Below are positions 8,821 through 17,840 of a stretch of 64,000 bases of DNA, in pieces (the first letter of the stretch is position 1; every line of letters begins with the position of its first letter). The DNA is from DAHUYF01 sp035945115 (GTDB lineage: Bacteria; Pseudomonadota; Alphaproteobacteria; ATCC43930; CGMCC-115725), in the NCBI GenBank assembly GCA_035945115.1, contig DASZAN010000155.1, forward strand, positions 106,242-170,241, in the 5' to 3' direction. The position numbers and the translations under genes are program-made. The notes beneath the pieces were generated by a model that had not been told where the DNA came from, did not search any database, and saw nothing but the letters and a program-made list of their open reading frames with translations.

Positions 8821-8965
8821 GGGATCACTCCTTCGCGCGGTTGTTGCGAGGCAAGGACTGCACTATAGGCGGGCGAGGGCCGCGGCGCCGTTCACGAACG
8901 CGCCAGCCCTTGCGCCGGTTGCGCATGCCATGCTTGCGCTGGGCGCAAACCCTGCGTTTGCTTAG

Positions 8966-9805
8966 ATGGACGGAATCATGATCACGCGGCCCATCCCCCG
9001 AACCGGCGAAGCCCTGCCCGTCATCGGGCTCGGCACGTGGCAGACCTTCGATGTCGGCGCCGAGGCGAAGGCACGCGCGCCGCTCGGCCAAGTGCTCCGT
9101 CACCTCCTCGACGCCGGCGGACGCGTCATCGACAGCTCGCCCATGTATGGCCGCGCCGAAGGGGTGACGGGCGATCTCGTGGAAGAGCTTCGCGCGCGGG
9201 AGAAGACATTCCTCGCCACCAAGGTGTGGACCACCGGACCCGAGCAGGGCATCGCGCAGATGCGGCGCTCGGCCGAGCTCTTCCGTGCCGAAGTGATCGA
9301 CCTCATGCAGATCCACAATCTCGTCGACTGGCGGACCCACCTTGCGACGCTCCGGCGCCTTAAGGAGGAGGGCCGCATCCGCTATATCGGCATCACCCAC
9401 TACACGCCGAGCGCCTTCGATGCCCTCGCCCAGGTGATCGAAACCGAGGCCGATATCGATTTCGTTCAGCTCTGCTATTCGATCGCGACGCCTGCGGCGG
9501 AGGAGCGGCTCTTGCCGTTGGCCGAAGCTCGCGGTGTCGCCGTCCTCGTCAACCGACCCTTCGAGGAAGGGGCTTTGTTGCGGAGGGCCCGGCAACGGCC
9601 GCTTCCCGGTCTCGCCGCCGAGCTTGGCTGCCGCAATTGGGCGCAGTTCTTCCTCAAATACGTCCTCGGCCACCCGGCGGTGACTTGTGTCATCCCGGCG
9701 ACGGCGAACCCCGAGCACATGGCGGACAATCTCGCGGCCGGGACCGGCTCTTTGCCCGATGCCGCGCTTCGCCACCGCATGCGCGCCCTATGGGAAGCTG
9801 CTTGA
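8966..9805 (+). CDS. Aldo/keto reductase
   Basis: A 279-residue cytoplasmic NAD(P)H-dependent oxidoreductase with a TIM-barrel fold. The sequence shows VIGLGTWQTFD, the catalytic region RVIDSSPMYGRAE with Asp and Tyr, the Lys in FLATKVW, and the His in LMQIHN. The tail has VTCVIPATANPEHMADN, the cofactor phosphate-binding part. A second ATG at 8978 is also possible. It converges on the membrane-protein gene at 9834. Its natural substrate is not evident from context. Confidence 0.88.
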   Translation: MDGIMITRPIPRTGEALPVIGLGTWQTFDVGAEAKARAPLGQVLRHLLDAGGRVIDSSPMYGRAEGVTGDLVEELRAREKTFLATKVWTTGPEQGIAQMRRSAELFRAEVIDLMQIHNLVDWRTHLATLRRLKEEGRIRYIGITHYTPSAFDALAQVIETEADIDFVQLCYSIATPAAEERLLPLAEARGVAVLVNRPFEEGALLRRARQRPLPGLAAELGCRNWAQFFLKYVLGHPAVTCVIPATANPEHMADNLAAGTGSLPDAALRHRMRALWEAA

Positions 9806-9833
9806 GGCTCGCCTTTCGCCTCGACAAGGACGG

Positions 9834-11429
9834 TCAGTGACCGGCCGCCGTCATCAGCGGCGAAATATCCCAGAGGCGATAGCCGTGCTCGGCAAATACC
9901 TCCCGTGCGCCCGGCGGGAGCGCGGCACGTCCGTCGGGGTCGACAAGGGCGACGTAGACGGCACTGAAGCGGTAAGGCGGCGCATTCACCGCATTGCCGA
10001 TACGCTGAATCCAGCCGTCGAGCTCGTCCGCGCCAGCGAGGCCATGGGCATCGTGGAAGGAATACCAATGGCCGGCCGCATCGGCCTGGAGCGCCTTCAA
10101 CGCGGCGAACTCCGGGAGCATTCGCGTGGGCTGCTGGCCATCCACCATCAAAGTTTGCGGCACGAGCACGGCGCGATCGGTAAGCGCCACGGTGGTGACG
10201 TGATCGAGCGGCAGCGTATCCTCGCGCTCCCACAAAGGGCGCCACTGCCGGGGCGTCGTGAGCGCGTCTAGGAAGAATGAGCCGTGGTGCAACGTCGCCG
10301 TGAAGACCACCGCGCCCGCCGGCATCCGCCGGTAGGCGTCGCGCAGCTCGTCCATTTCGCTGCCGGCGACGCGAAAATCGACGGTCAGCGCCGCGATGCG
10401 CAAGACAAAGATCAGCGCCGCCGCCGCAATGATACCCACTTCGCGCGCGCCCTCGCCGCGCAGGCGGCAAGCGGCGAGGACGATGAACACGATGGCGACG
10501 GGAAGGCGTAGATCGGCGTAGAAGGTGCCGATCATCGCCGTTGGCGCCAGCAAGACGAGGGGCGGCAGCAGCAACAGGGCAACGCGCAGCGGCGGTGCGA
10601 CCTCGATACCGCCGCGGCGGACGAGAAGGACCGTGCCCGCGATCGTGCATGCGAGGATAGCGAGATCCACCGGCGGGTTGAGCGTCAGAAATGGCGTGAA
10701 TGGCGCCAGCAGCTTCACGATCGGCCAATAATCGATGGCGCCCATGCCCGCCACCGCGACGGTGTGGCTCGTGAGAAAGAGCGCCAGCGGGGCAATGAAG
10801 GGCACCACCGCCATGGCCGCGTGAAAACCGAGGCGCCGATCGCGACGCCATGCTGCGAGTTCCCCGCTGAGCAAAACGACGCCGAAGAGTCCGACGGCGA
10901 AGAGATGGGCGGCATAGAGCAGGATCGTCGCCAGCGACGCGGCAAGGAGGCGGAGGAGGGGAGCGCTCGTCGCGAGATAGAACCAGAGCGCCGCCGCCCA
11001 GAGGACCAATGCCAGGCCGAAGAGGTAGTTGAAATAGCCGATGAAGACGATCTGGTTATAGACGAAAAGGCCGGCCAGCAATGGCAACCACGAGAGCTGC
11101 CGATAAAGCGCATGGTTGAGCGCGAGCGTGCCGAAGAGCAACAGCAGGAACGTTGCCGCGACGAAGAGCTTGACCGCGGTCAGGACCGGCATGATCCGCG
11201 CCAAGAGCGGCACGATCGCGTCCATCGCGAGGTTCGGCACGACGTGCCAATCGGGCGCGTACCAGTCGCGCACATAGGGCGCCGCGGGATCCGCCAAAAC
11301 CACCATCCGCGCGATGTGGAAATAGAGATCGCAGAACGGCGGCACCGACACGAAGGCGAGCGGCAACAGCAGCCCGGCCGCGACGATGAGGCTGCCCGCG
11401 AGAATGACAGCCGGATGGCGTGCGGTCAT
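9834..11429 (-). CDS. Polytopic membrane protein, glycosyltransferase C-like
   Basis: A 531-residue protein with about ten hydrophobic segments followed by a soluble C-terminal domain of about 170 residues. A first periplasmic loop contains CDLYFHIAR and RDWYAPDWHVVPN, resembling the acidic first-loop layout of GT-C type glycosyltransferases, but no decisive motif is seen. The start lies nine bases after the stop of the prepilin peptidase, so it may be the last gene of the Tad operon. A role in pilin or surface glycan modification is only an inference from position. Confidence 0.6.
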   Translation of the reverse strand: MTARHPAVILAGSLIVAAGLLLPLAFVSVPPFCDLYFHIARMVVLADPAAPYVRDWYAPDWHVVPNLAMDAIVPLLARIMPVLTAVKLFVAATFLLLLFGTLALNHALYRQLSWLPLLAGLFVYNQIVFIGYFNYLFGLALVLWAAALWFYLATSAPLLRLLAASLATILLYAAHLFAVGLFGVVLLSGELAAWRRDRRLGFHAAMAVVPFIAPLALFLTSHTVAVAGMGAIDYWPIVKLLAPFTPFLTLNPPVDLAILACTIAGTVLLVRRGGIEVAPPLRVALLLLPPLVLLAPTAMIGTFYADLRLPVAIVFIVLAACRLRGEGAREVGIIAAAALIFVLRIAALTVDFRVAGSEMDELRDAYRRMPAGAVVFTATLHHGSFFLDALTTPRQWRPLWEREDTLPLDHVTTVALTDRAVLVPQTLMVDGQQPTRMLPEFAALKALQADAAGHWYSFHDAHGLAGADELDGWIQRIGNAVNAPPYRFSAVYVALVDPDGRAALPPGAREVFAEHGYRLWDISPLMTAAGH

Positions 11430-11438
11430 TGACCGCCC

Positions 11439-11933
11439 TCACCCGCCAGCGAGCGGGCCGAGATAGGCGAAGCCCAGCGCGATGGCCGGGGCATAAGGGA
11501 CGTAGGCCTTGCTGCGCTCGAGAGCGAAGGCGGGAATGTTCACGCCACGGACCGCAAGCCAGACCGGGACACCGGTCTGCCGCGCCAGGAACACCAGCAT
11601 CGCGACCGCGCCGCCGGCGAACGACATGGCGACGAAGAACGGCAGGAAGTTGCCGAAGCCGCACCAGAGCGCAAGCGCCGACAGCAACTTGATGTCGCCC
11701 CCGCCGAAGCGAAGGCCGATCGCGAACACGGCAAAGCCGGCAGCGAGCACGCTGGCACCGGCGGCGAGGTGCCAAAGCACGTCGGCGACGCTCATCCCGG
11801 TCGCGATCGCAAACGGCAGGAAGAGCCCCGCCACCGCGATCGGCACCGGGTTCGGTATGCGGAGGCTCCGCAGGTCCGTGTAGCAGGCGACGAAGAGCAG
11901 CGCGAGGACGGCCGCGTAGAGCGCGTGCGGCAT
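11439..11933 (-). CDS. cpaA: Prepilin peptidase of the Tad pilus (TadV/CpaA)
   Basis: A 164-residue A24-type aspartic protease with six membrane segments, which cleaves Flp prepilin and pseudopilin leaders at the inner membrane. The two catalytic aspartates are visible in FVACYTDLRSLRIPN (residue 20) and FGGGDIKLL (residue 80). The long N-terminal methylase domain of type IV peptidases is absent, as usual for TadV. The ATG shares one base with the stop of the upstream TPR gene (TGATG), which fixes the start and suggests coupled translation. Confidence 0.9.
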   Translation of the reverse strand: MPHALYAAVLALLFVACYTDLRSLRIPNPVPIAVAGLFLPFAIATGMSVADVLWHLAAGASVLAAGFAVFAIGLRFGGGDIKLLSALALWCGFGNFLPFFVAMSFAGGAVAMLVFLARQTGVPVWLAVRGVNIPAFALERSKAYVPYAPAIALGFAYLGPLAGG

Positions 11934-12799
11934 CACTGCCGGCCTCCCTTCAAAGCGGCGAGCTCGTCGAGATTGTGCGAGGTGATCGAGTCGTAGTTGG
12001 GATTCTCCGCCACCGCGCGGGCGAAAAACCCGTCGGCGTCGGCGAGATCGCCGCGACGCATCGCCACGTAGCCGACATTGTTCAGCACGATCGGCATCCG
12101 ATCGCGCGGCACATTGCGCGTCGCTTCGGCGTATTTGCCCTTGGCGGCGATGGCAAGGCGCAGATTGTTCTCGATGGTCTCGCTCTCGGCATCGAGGGCG
12201 ATTGCGCGGCGAAAATCGGCGATCGCCTCGTCGGCGTGGCCGGCCATGAGCCGCGAATAGCCGCGGTTGTTGAGGAGCACCGCCGAATCCGGATTGGCCG
12301 CCAGCGCCTTGCCGTAGAGTTCGGCTGCCTCGTCGGCGCGATGCTGCAGGTCGGCGATGAGCGCCAGGCCGTTGAGTGCCCGCCACAGCGATGGATCGGC
12401 CGCGACCGCCTGATTGAGCGACGCCGCGGCCGCCTCGCGCTTATTGAGCGCGAGATCGGCGAGGCCGACGCCCTGGAGCGCGGCGGCGCCAAATTGTGCA
12501 TCCTTGGTGAGCCCGGCGAAAATCGTGCGCGCATCGCGCGGCTTGCCGATGGCGAAGAGGCATTCTGCCATGCCGTACTGGGCGGCGACGGAATTGGGAT
12601 TGGTGACGAGGATCTGTTGATAAATTTGCACCGCTTCGGTCAAGCGGCCTTCGAGCCGCGTCGCGTCGGCGGCGCTGATGAGCGCCTCCATATCCGGCTG
12701 AGCGACGCTCGGCTTCGCCTCGCTCGCATGCTTGTCGGCGACGGTCGAACAAGCACCCATGGCCAAGAAAACGACAGTGACGACGATGCGACGAAACAT
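11933..12799 (-). CDS. tadD: TadD-like TPR lipoprotein
   Basis: A 288-residue lipoprotein. The leader MFRRIVVTVVFLAMGAC ends in a lipobox with Cys17. The rest is a row of tetratricopeptide repeats, for example EAVQIYQQILVTNPNSVAAQYG and AAELYGKALAANPDSAVLLN. TadD proteins help assemble or stabilise the outer-membrane secretin of Tad pili. Downstream it overlaps the prepilin peptidase; upstream lies a second TPR lipoprotein gene after a 35-base gap. Confidence 0.85.
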   Translation of the reverse strand: MFRRIVVTVVFLAMGACSTVADKHASEAKPSVAQPDMEALISAADATRLEGRLTEAVQIYQQILVTNPNSVAAQYGMAECLFAIGKPRDARTIFAGLTKDAQFGAAALQGVGLADLALNKREAAAASLNQAVAADPSLWRALNGLALIADLQHRADEAAELYGKALAANPDSAVLLNNRGYSRLMAGHADEAIADFRRAIALDAESETIENNLRLAIAAKGKYAEATRNVPRDRMPIVLNNVGYVAMRRGDLADADGFFARAVAENPNYDSITSHNLDELAALKGGRQ

Positions 12800-12834
12800 G
12801 CTTCACCTCTCGAAAAAGTGCTCGTCGGACGGAA

Positions 12835-13740
12835 CTAACCGTTGCGCGCGGCGCGGGTGGAGGCGTCTTTCCGATCTTGGGCCGGCTGTCTTGCCTCACG
12901 CTGCTCGAAGAAGGTGCGGAAAAGGTTAAACCATGCACGCTCGGTGAACGAACGGCGTATCGGCGTTTCGCCCGCGCCAGGAGCGTCCGCGGTCGAGACG
13001 GCGCTCGCGTTCTCGGCCGCGACGGCCTGGCGGCGCTCCGCCCGCGCCGTAAAGAAGGCGTCGATGCGCGCGCGCACCGCCTGCTCGCGCGGGCTAAGCT
13101 CGACGTGCACCGGAGCCGCCAGAGGTGGCAGCGGCTCAACCGAAATGGCACGAGCTTGCACCGGCGTCCGCCCCGGAAGCACGAGCTCGAAGGCGTTCTG
13201 GCCGATCCGCTCCACCACGGGCGCGTCAGCGGGAGCATCTTCCTCGCTTGGCGCCGCGGCCGCGGTCTGGACTGGCGCGTCGATGGCGTCGCGATTGGCA
13301 TGGATGGTGCGGTTGGCGGCATCCGTCGCGAGCGCCCGCTCGAAGAGAAGGCGCGCCTCGTCCGGCTTTCCCGCGATGCGGGCGGAAAGCGCCATATTGT
13401 TGAGGGTATCGGCGCTGTTGGGCTCGAGCGCCAGCGCCCGCGCATAGTAGCGCGCGGCGATCTGAGGAAAATGCAGCTCGTCATAGGCCGTGCCGACGGC
13501 GTTGAGCGCCGCCACGGAATTGGCATCGATCGCCAGCGCCTTTTCGAACAGCACCAGCGCCAAACCGACGTGATTCCTCGTGAGCTGTGCCTTGCCGCCT
13601 TCATAGGCCTGATCGAAGGCGGAGAGCGCCTTCGCATCGAGACCACGCTCGAGGCCGCGAACCTCGAGCGTGTGGGCGGCGCAACCCGCCAAAGACAGGG
13701 CACCGACCGCGATCGCAAGACTTGAACGAGCGGCACTCAT
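12835..13740 (-). CDS. Second TPR lipoprotein of the Tad locus
   Basis: A 301-residue lipoprotein with lipobox LSLAGC (Cys20) and several TPR units, such as GLALVLFEKALAIDANSVAALN and AARYYARALALEPNSADTLN. The C-terminal 130 residues are low in predicted structure and rich in Ala, Pro and Glu. The start overlaps the tadC stop as ATGA. Like TadD it is probably an outer-membrane pilotin-type factor. Two TPR lipoproteins in series are common in Tad loci of this group. Confidence 0.82.
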   Translation of the reverse strand: MSAARSSLAIAVGALSLAGCAAHTLEVRGLERGLDAKALSAFDQAYEGGKAQLTRNHVGLALVLFEKALAIDANSVAALNAVGTAYDELHFPQIAARYYARALALEPNSADTLNNMALSARIAGKPDEARLLFERALATDAANRTIHANRDAIDAPVQTAAAAPSEEDAPADAPVVERIGQNAFELVLPGRTPVQARAISVEPLPPLAAPVHVELSPREQAVRARIDAFFTARAERRQAVAAENASAVSTADAPGAGETPIRRSFTERAWFNLFRTFFEQREARQPAQDRKDASTRAARNG

Positions 13741-14669
13741 TGGAGCGGCATCGCCACAGAGAGGCCGTGGAGCTTGGTGATCGCGGAGTAGATCGCCGGG
13801 GCCAAGATCGCCGCGAACATCGCTGGGAGGAAGCAGCCGACCAGAACCATGGTGAGCTTGGCGCCGACGCGGTGGCCTAGATCTTCGGCGCGCAGCATGC
13901 GGTGCGCGCGCATATCCTGCGAGAACGCGCGCAAGGTCGCTGCCATGCTGGTGCCCAGGGCATCAGACTGGATCAATAGATTGACCAGCGAGACCGTCTC
14001 GTCGATGCCGGTGCGATCGGCGAAGTGGCGCATGGCCACGGCACGCACCAGTCCCGCGCGAAGCTCGCTGCTGATGAGCTGCAACTCGTCGGCCAGGAGC
14101 GGATGAGGATCGGCCGTTTCCTCGCTCACCTTCAACAAGGCGGTGTCAATGCCGAGGCCGGCTTCAGAGCAGACAAGGAGGAGATCGAGAACATCGGGCA
14201 GGCCTTCGCGAAATTGCCGTTGCCGCGACTTCCGCCGCGACCTCACCCAGTAGATCGGTGCCAAGAACCCCAGAATCGCCGCAAATGGAGACATCAGAAG
14301 CACGGTGTTGTGCGCTACCCCAAAGACGGGCAAGGCGAGCAGCAGAACGCCGGGCAAGCCGATCGCCAGTATCACGCGGATGCCATAGTAGACTTGCACC
14401 GCGTTCGGGGCGTCGTAGCCCGCTTGCAGCAGCGACAGCCCGAGGGCCTTGCGCTCGCGTACATCTTCTGGCACAAGCCCGGCGCTGAAGCGCGTCACCG
14501 CCCATTGCATCGTATCGCCGCGCCGCGCGGTCGGCCCCGCCGCCGGTCGTGGCTCCAACAGCGTAGCCGCGCCGAAGACGAGGCAGGCCGATGCCGTGGC
14601 GAGCACGCCATAGAGAAGGTAGGGGTGCTGCAGAAGCTGCAACGCTTGCATGATCGTCATTTCGAGCAT
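13737..14669 (-). CDS. tadC: Tad pilus inner-membrane platform protein TadC
   Basis: A 310-residue type II secretion F-domain protein. Membrane segments lie near the N-terminus and at the C-terminus around the cytoplasmic F domain, which includes LPDVLDLLLVCSEAGLGIDTAL and DRTGIDETVSLVNLLIQSDALG. With TadB it forms the platform on which the ATPase works. The ATG at 14669 has GAGG nine bases upstream; an ATG at 14696 would overlap tadB and is less likely. The stop overlaps the next gene as ATGA. Confidence 0.9.
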   Translation of the reverse strand: MLEMTIMQALQLLQHPYLLYGVLATASACLVFGAATLLEPRPAAGPTARRGDTMQWAVTRFSAGLVPEDVRERKALGLSLLQAGYDAPNAVQVYYGIRVILAIGLPGVLLLALPVFGVAHNTVLLMSPFAAILGFLAPIYWVRSRRKSRQRQFREGLPDVLDLLLVCSEAGLGIDTALLKVSEETADPHPLLADELQLISSELRAGLVRAVAMRHFADRTGIDETVSLVNLLIQSDALGTSMAATLRAFSQDMRAHRMLRAEDLGHRVGAKLTMVLVGCFLPAMFAAILAPAIYSAITKLHGLSVAMPLQ

Positions 14670-14676
14670 GGTCGCC

Positions 14677-15579
14677 TCACACGCGAATGTTGACAATGCG
14701 CCGCATCAGCACGATGCCGATAGCGAGAAGCGCCGCGGCGGCGCCCATAATGATCTGCAGCGCCACGCTCTTCGGAACGTCCTCATACAACTCGGGGCGG
14801 AGCCAGAACATCCCGCCAACGAGCACGAAGGGCATCACCGACATGATGTTGCCCGAAAGTCGCGTCTCTGCTGTGATCGCCCTCACCTTCGCCTTGAGAC
14901 GCACGCGCTCCCGCATCACCTCGGCGAGCGAAGCGAGCACGTCGGCGAGATTGCCGCCAGTCGCGTATTGAATGCGAATGGCCGCCACCATGTAGCGCAC
15001 TTCGGGAACTCGCAGCCGATCCGACATATGCTCGAGCGCATCCTTGAGGTCGAGGCCGTACGCCATGGAATCGAAGACGCGGCGGAATTCGCCGCCGATC
15101 GGATTAGGCATTTCGTTCGCCACGCCTTCGATGCCGATTGGGATGGGATGGCCGACGCGGAGCGAGCGAACCAGCATGTCGAGCGCATCCGGGAGCTGTA
15201 AGGCGAGCTTCGCCAGTCTCCGGCGGCGCAGCATGGTCAGGACCAGGAGCGGCAGTAGCACACCCGCCACAATCCCCGCGAGGAGCGCGAGTAGCGGAGC
15301 GGCAGCAAGGAGAAAATACACCAACAACATGACAAAAGCGGTTGTTCCCGCCATTGCGCAGAGCCATACGGTGGGCGACCAGCCGCTTCCGCTGATCAAA
15401 ACAAGATTTTCGAAGTCGTGCGCGAGCTCGCCGAGCCACGGTCCGACGCCATCGGCCAAGGTCTTGCGGCGGAGACTCACCGCATCCCCTTTTTGTGATG
15501 CCGGGAAGGCCAACAGAATCGCTTGCAGCAACGTGAAGATGGCGAGGACGACGACGACGTAGACGATGATGATGGGCAT
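14677..15579 (-). CDS. tadB: Tad pilus inner-membrane platform protein TadB
   Basis: A 300-residue F-domain membrane protein. An N-terminal hydrophobic segment and further segments at residues 75-115 precede the F domain, which contains LPDALDMLVRSLRVGHPI and IQYATGGNLADVLASL. Two more membrane segments close the protein. It pairs with TadC. The gene lies nine bases downstream of the tadA stop and seven bases before the tadC start, inside one minus-strand operon. Confidence 0.9.
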   Translation of the reverse strand: MPIIIVYVVVVLAIFTLLQAILLAFPASQKGDAVSLRRKTLADGVGPWLGELAHDFENLVLISGSGWSPTVWLCAMAGTTAFVMLLVYFLLAAAPLLALLAGIVAGVLLPLLVLTMLRRRRLAKLALQLPDALDMLVRSLRVGHPIPIGIEGVANEMPNPIGGEFRRVFDSMAYGLDLKDALEHMSDRLRVPEVRYMVAAIRIQYATGGNLADVLASLAEVMRERVRLKAKVRAITAETRLSGNIMSVMPFVLVGGMFWLRPELYEDVPKSVALQIIMGAAAALLAIGIVLMRRIVNIRV

Positions 15580-15588
15580 CGCGGCCTC

Positions 15589-16953
15589 CTATTCGAGACG
15601 CCGGTTCTGCGCGAAGATGTTCGTCGGCAGCACCAGGTTCTGCGTTGCGAGTTCTTCGGCGAAGCGCGGGCGAATGCCGGTCGATTCGTAATAGCCGTGG
15701 ATCTTGCCCTCGGGATCGGTCGAGGTGCGGCGGAAGCGGAAGATCTCGTTGGCGGTAATGACGTCGCCTTCCATGCCGGTGATTTCATGGATCGAGGTCA
15801 GACGGCGCCTGCCGTCGGAGCCACGGGCCAGCTGGACAACCACGTGAATGGCCGAGGCGATCTGATTGCGGATCGAGCGCGGCGCCATCTCCATGCCAGC
15901 CATACCGATCATCTGCTCGAGACGCGACAACGCATCCCGTGGGGTGTTGGCGTGGATGGTGGACATGGAGCCTTCATGGCCGGTGTTCATCGCTTGCAGC
16001 ATGTCGAAGGCCTCGCCGTTGCGCACTTCGCCCAAGATGATGCGGTTGGGCCGCATGCGCAGCGCAGTCACCACGAGCTCGCGCTGCATGATCGATCCCT
16101 TGCCCTCGACGTTGGGCGGACGGGTTTCCAGGCGGCGCACGATCGGTTGCTGCAGCTGCAGTTCGGCTGCGTCTTCGACGGTGACGATGGTCTCGCTGTG
16201 ATCGATCACCGCCGAGAGCGCGTTCAGCATCGTCGTCTTGCCGGAGCCGGTGCCACCGGAGATGAGGATGTTGAGCTTGCCGCGCACCATCGCCTCGAGC
16301 ACGGTCTGCATTTCCGGGGTGATGGTGCCGACGCCAACGAGCCGTGGCAGGTCGTAAGGCAGCTTCGCGAATTTGCGGATTGAGAGCAGCGGACCGTCGA
16401 CCGCGACCGGCGGAATCACCGCGTTGACGCGAGAGCCGTCGCGAAGGCGCGCATCGACGATGGGCGACGACTCATCAATGCGGCGGCCCACGGCGGCGAC
16501 GATCTTGTTAATGATGCGCACGAGATGCGCATCATCGCGGAAGCGCACCGGCGTCATCTCGATCTTGCCGGCTCGCTCGACGCAAACTTGCTGCGAAGTG
16601 GTGACGATGATGTCGTTGATGGTGTGGTCCTTGAGGAGCGGCTCCAGCGGACCCAGGCCCAAAAGCTCGTCCAGCACCTCGGCGACCAGGCGCTTCTTTT
16701 GTTCGTCGCTGAGCGTTACGGCTTCCCGCTTCAGCATGTCGCGGATGATGTCGCCGACCTCGCTCTCGAACTGCGCCCGCGGCATCCGCTCGACGGCGGT
16801 GAGATCGATCTCGTCGGTGATGAGCCGCTGATGGAGGCGAACGCGGAGATCAATGAAGTCGTCCGCCGGCTCGGGCGTCGCCGAAGCGGGAACGACGGTA
16901 AGCACCGGCTCCTTCGGTCGTGGATCGGCGGTGCGCTTGAGACGGGTGAACAT
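15589..16953 (-). CDS. cpaF: Tad pilus ATPase TadA/CpaF
   Basis: A 454-residue secretion ATPase that powers Flp pilus extension and probably retraction from the cytoplasmic face. The Walker A motif is ILISGGTGSGKTTMLNAL; the Asp box region TIVTVEDAAELQL, the His-box region IILGEVRNGEAFDMLQAMNTG and GSMSTIHAN are all present. Length and order match CpaF. The usual upstream neighbour tadZ/cpaE is missing; a pseudopilin gene lies there instead. Confidence 0.93.
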   Translation of the reverse strand: MFTRLKRTADPRPKEPVLTVVPASATPEPADDFIDLRVRLHQRLITDEIDLTAVERMPRAQFESEVGDIIRDMLKREAVTLSDEQKKRLVAEVLDELLGLGPLEPLLKDHTINDIIVTTSQQVCVERAGKIEMTPVRFRDDAHLVRIINKIVAAVGRRIDESSPIVDARLRDGSRVNAVIPPVAVDGPLLSIRKFAKLPYDLPRLVGVGTITPEMQTVLEAMVRGKLNILISGGTGSGKTTMLNALSAVIDHSETIVTVEDAAELQLQQPIVRRLETRPPNVEGKGSIMQRELVVTALRMRPNRIILGEVRNGEAFDMLQAMNTGHEGSMSTIHANTPRDALSRLEQMIGMAGMEMAPRSIRNQIASAIHVVVQLARGSDGRRRLTSIHEITGMEGDVITANEIFRFRRTSTDPEGKIHGYYESTGIRPRFAEELATQNLVLPTNIFAQNRRLE

Positions 16954-16975
16954 GGGGACCTCCGAGAAATGTGCG

Positions 16976-17371
16976 TTAGCTAAGTGCCGGATAGCAGGAC
17001 TCGGCGGACATCGTTGTCGAAATCACGAAAAATGTAGCGGTGTAGGTGATGGCGACGGCTGTACCTGTGACGCCCGCCGCGCACGTCGCGTTCTGATTGA
17101 CGGTGACGTTGGCCGTGGCGATGGGCGCGCCGAGCGCCCAGCCCACCGCGGCGTTCTGGATTTGCGAGACGCTAGCGCAGGCATTGTCGACGACCGCGCA
17201 GCGCGCCGCTTGCGCCGCCGCCGACTGAATACTGTTCTCGACCCAGAGCACGAATCCGAAGGCAAAAATGCCGATGATGATGAGGACGAAGAGCGGCGTG
17301 ACGAGGGCGAGCTCGAGAGCGTTTGTGCCGCGCTCATCAGCAAGGAACCTCCGGATTGCCGCCCTGATCAT
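16976..17371 (-). CDS. TadE/TadF-type pseudopilin
   Basis: A 131-residue protein with a short basic leader and the TadE-like segment DERGTNALELALVTPLFVLIII directly before one membrane helix. The periplasmic part has four cysteines. Such pseudopilins are cut by the prepilin peptidase and join the Tad pilus base. The ATG overlaps the upstream stop as ATGA, which fixes the start at 17371. Longer upstream reading frames are shadows of the neighbouring gene. Confidence 0.82.
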   Translation of the reverse strand: MIRAAIRRFLADERGTNALELALVTPLFVLIIIGIFAFGFVLWVENSIQSAAAQAARCAVVDNACASVSQIQNAAVGWALGAPIATANVTVNQNATCAAGVTGTAVAITYTATFFVISTTMSAESCYPALS

Positions 17372-17832
17372 TGGAGCCTCATCACGACGCCGCTCGCCAC
17401 TTGCGCGGGGAAGCCGGGCCACGGGAAAATGTGGATGGTGTTCGCTTGCGCACTCACCACCGCATAGGTCGCTGCCGCCGTCCCGTCTGGGCAAGCAGCG
17501 CCGCAGGTTGGCGGCGCAGGATTGGTGGATACCGTCAATCCCGTGGTGCCGTTCGGGCAGCCGCACGCCATGTAAGGGACCGGCGTCGCCGAGATGGTGA
17601 CCGGGTAGGAGGCGCCGGTCGTGGCCGCCGCGATTTTCGTGGCGTCGAAGTTGCCGGGCCGCAAGCGCAGGGCGTAGAGCGCGCCGGCGTTGGCGGCAGT
17701 TTCGACTTGCGACTGCTCGTACAGCAGGAAACCGAGATCGTAGATCGCGATCATCATGATCAACAGCATCGGCGTGACGAGACACAGCTCCAATGACGCG
17801 CCGCCTCTCTGATTGCGAAGAAATCGCTTCAT
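17368..17832 (-). CDS. TadE-type pseudopilin
   Basis: A 154-residue protein with leader and hydrophobic helix NQRGGASLELCLVTPMLLIM, the Glu typical of processed type IV pilin-like proteins at the helix start, and a periplasmic domain containing four Cys in ACGCPNG and TCGAACPDG. It overlaps the next pseudopilin gene by four bases and starts eight bases after the TadG-like gene. The role is in pilus initiation or anchoring, inferred from family. Confidence 0.82.
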   Translation of the reverse strand: MKRFLRNQRGGASLELCLVTPMLLIMMIAIYDLGFLLYEQSQVETAANAGALYALRLRPGNFDATKIAAATTGASYPVTISATPVPYMACGCPNGTTGLTVSTNPAPPTCGAACPDGTAAATYAVVSAQANTIHIFPWPGFPAQVASGVVMRLQ

Positions 17833-17840
17833 GGCGCCAC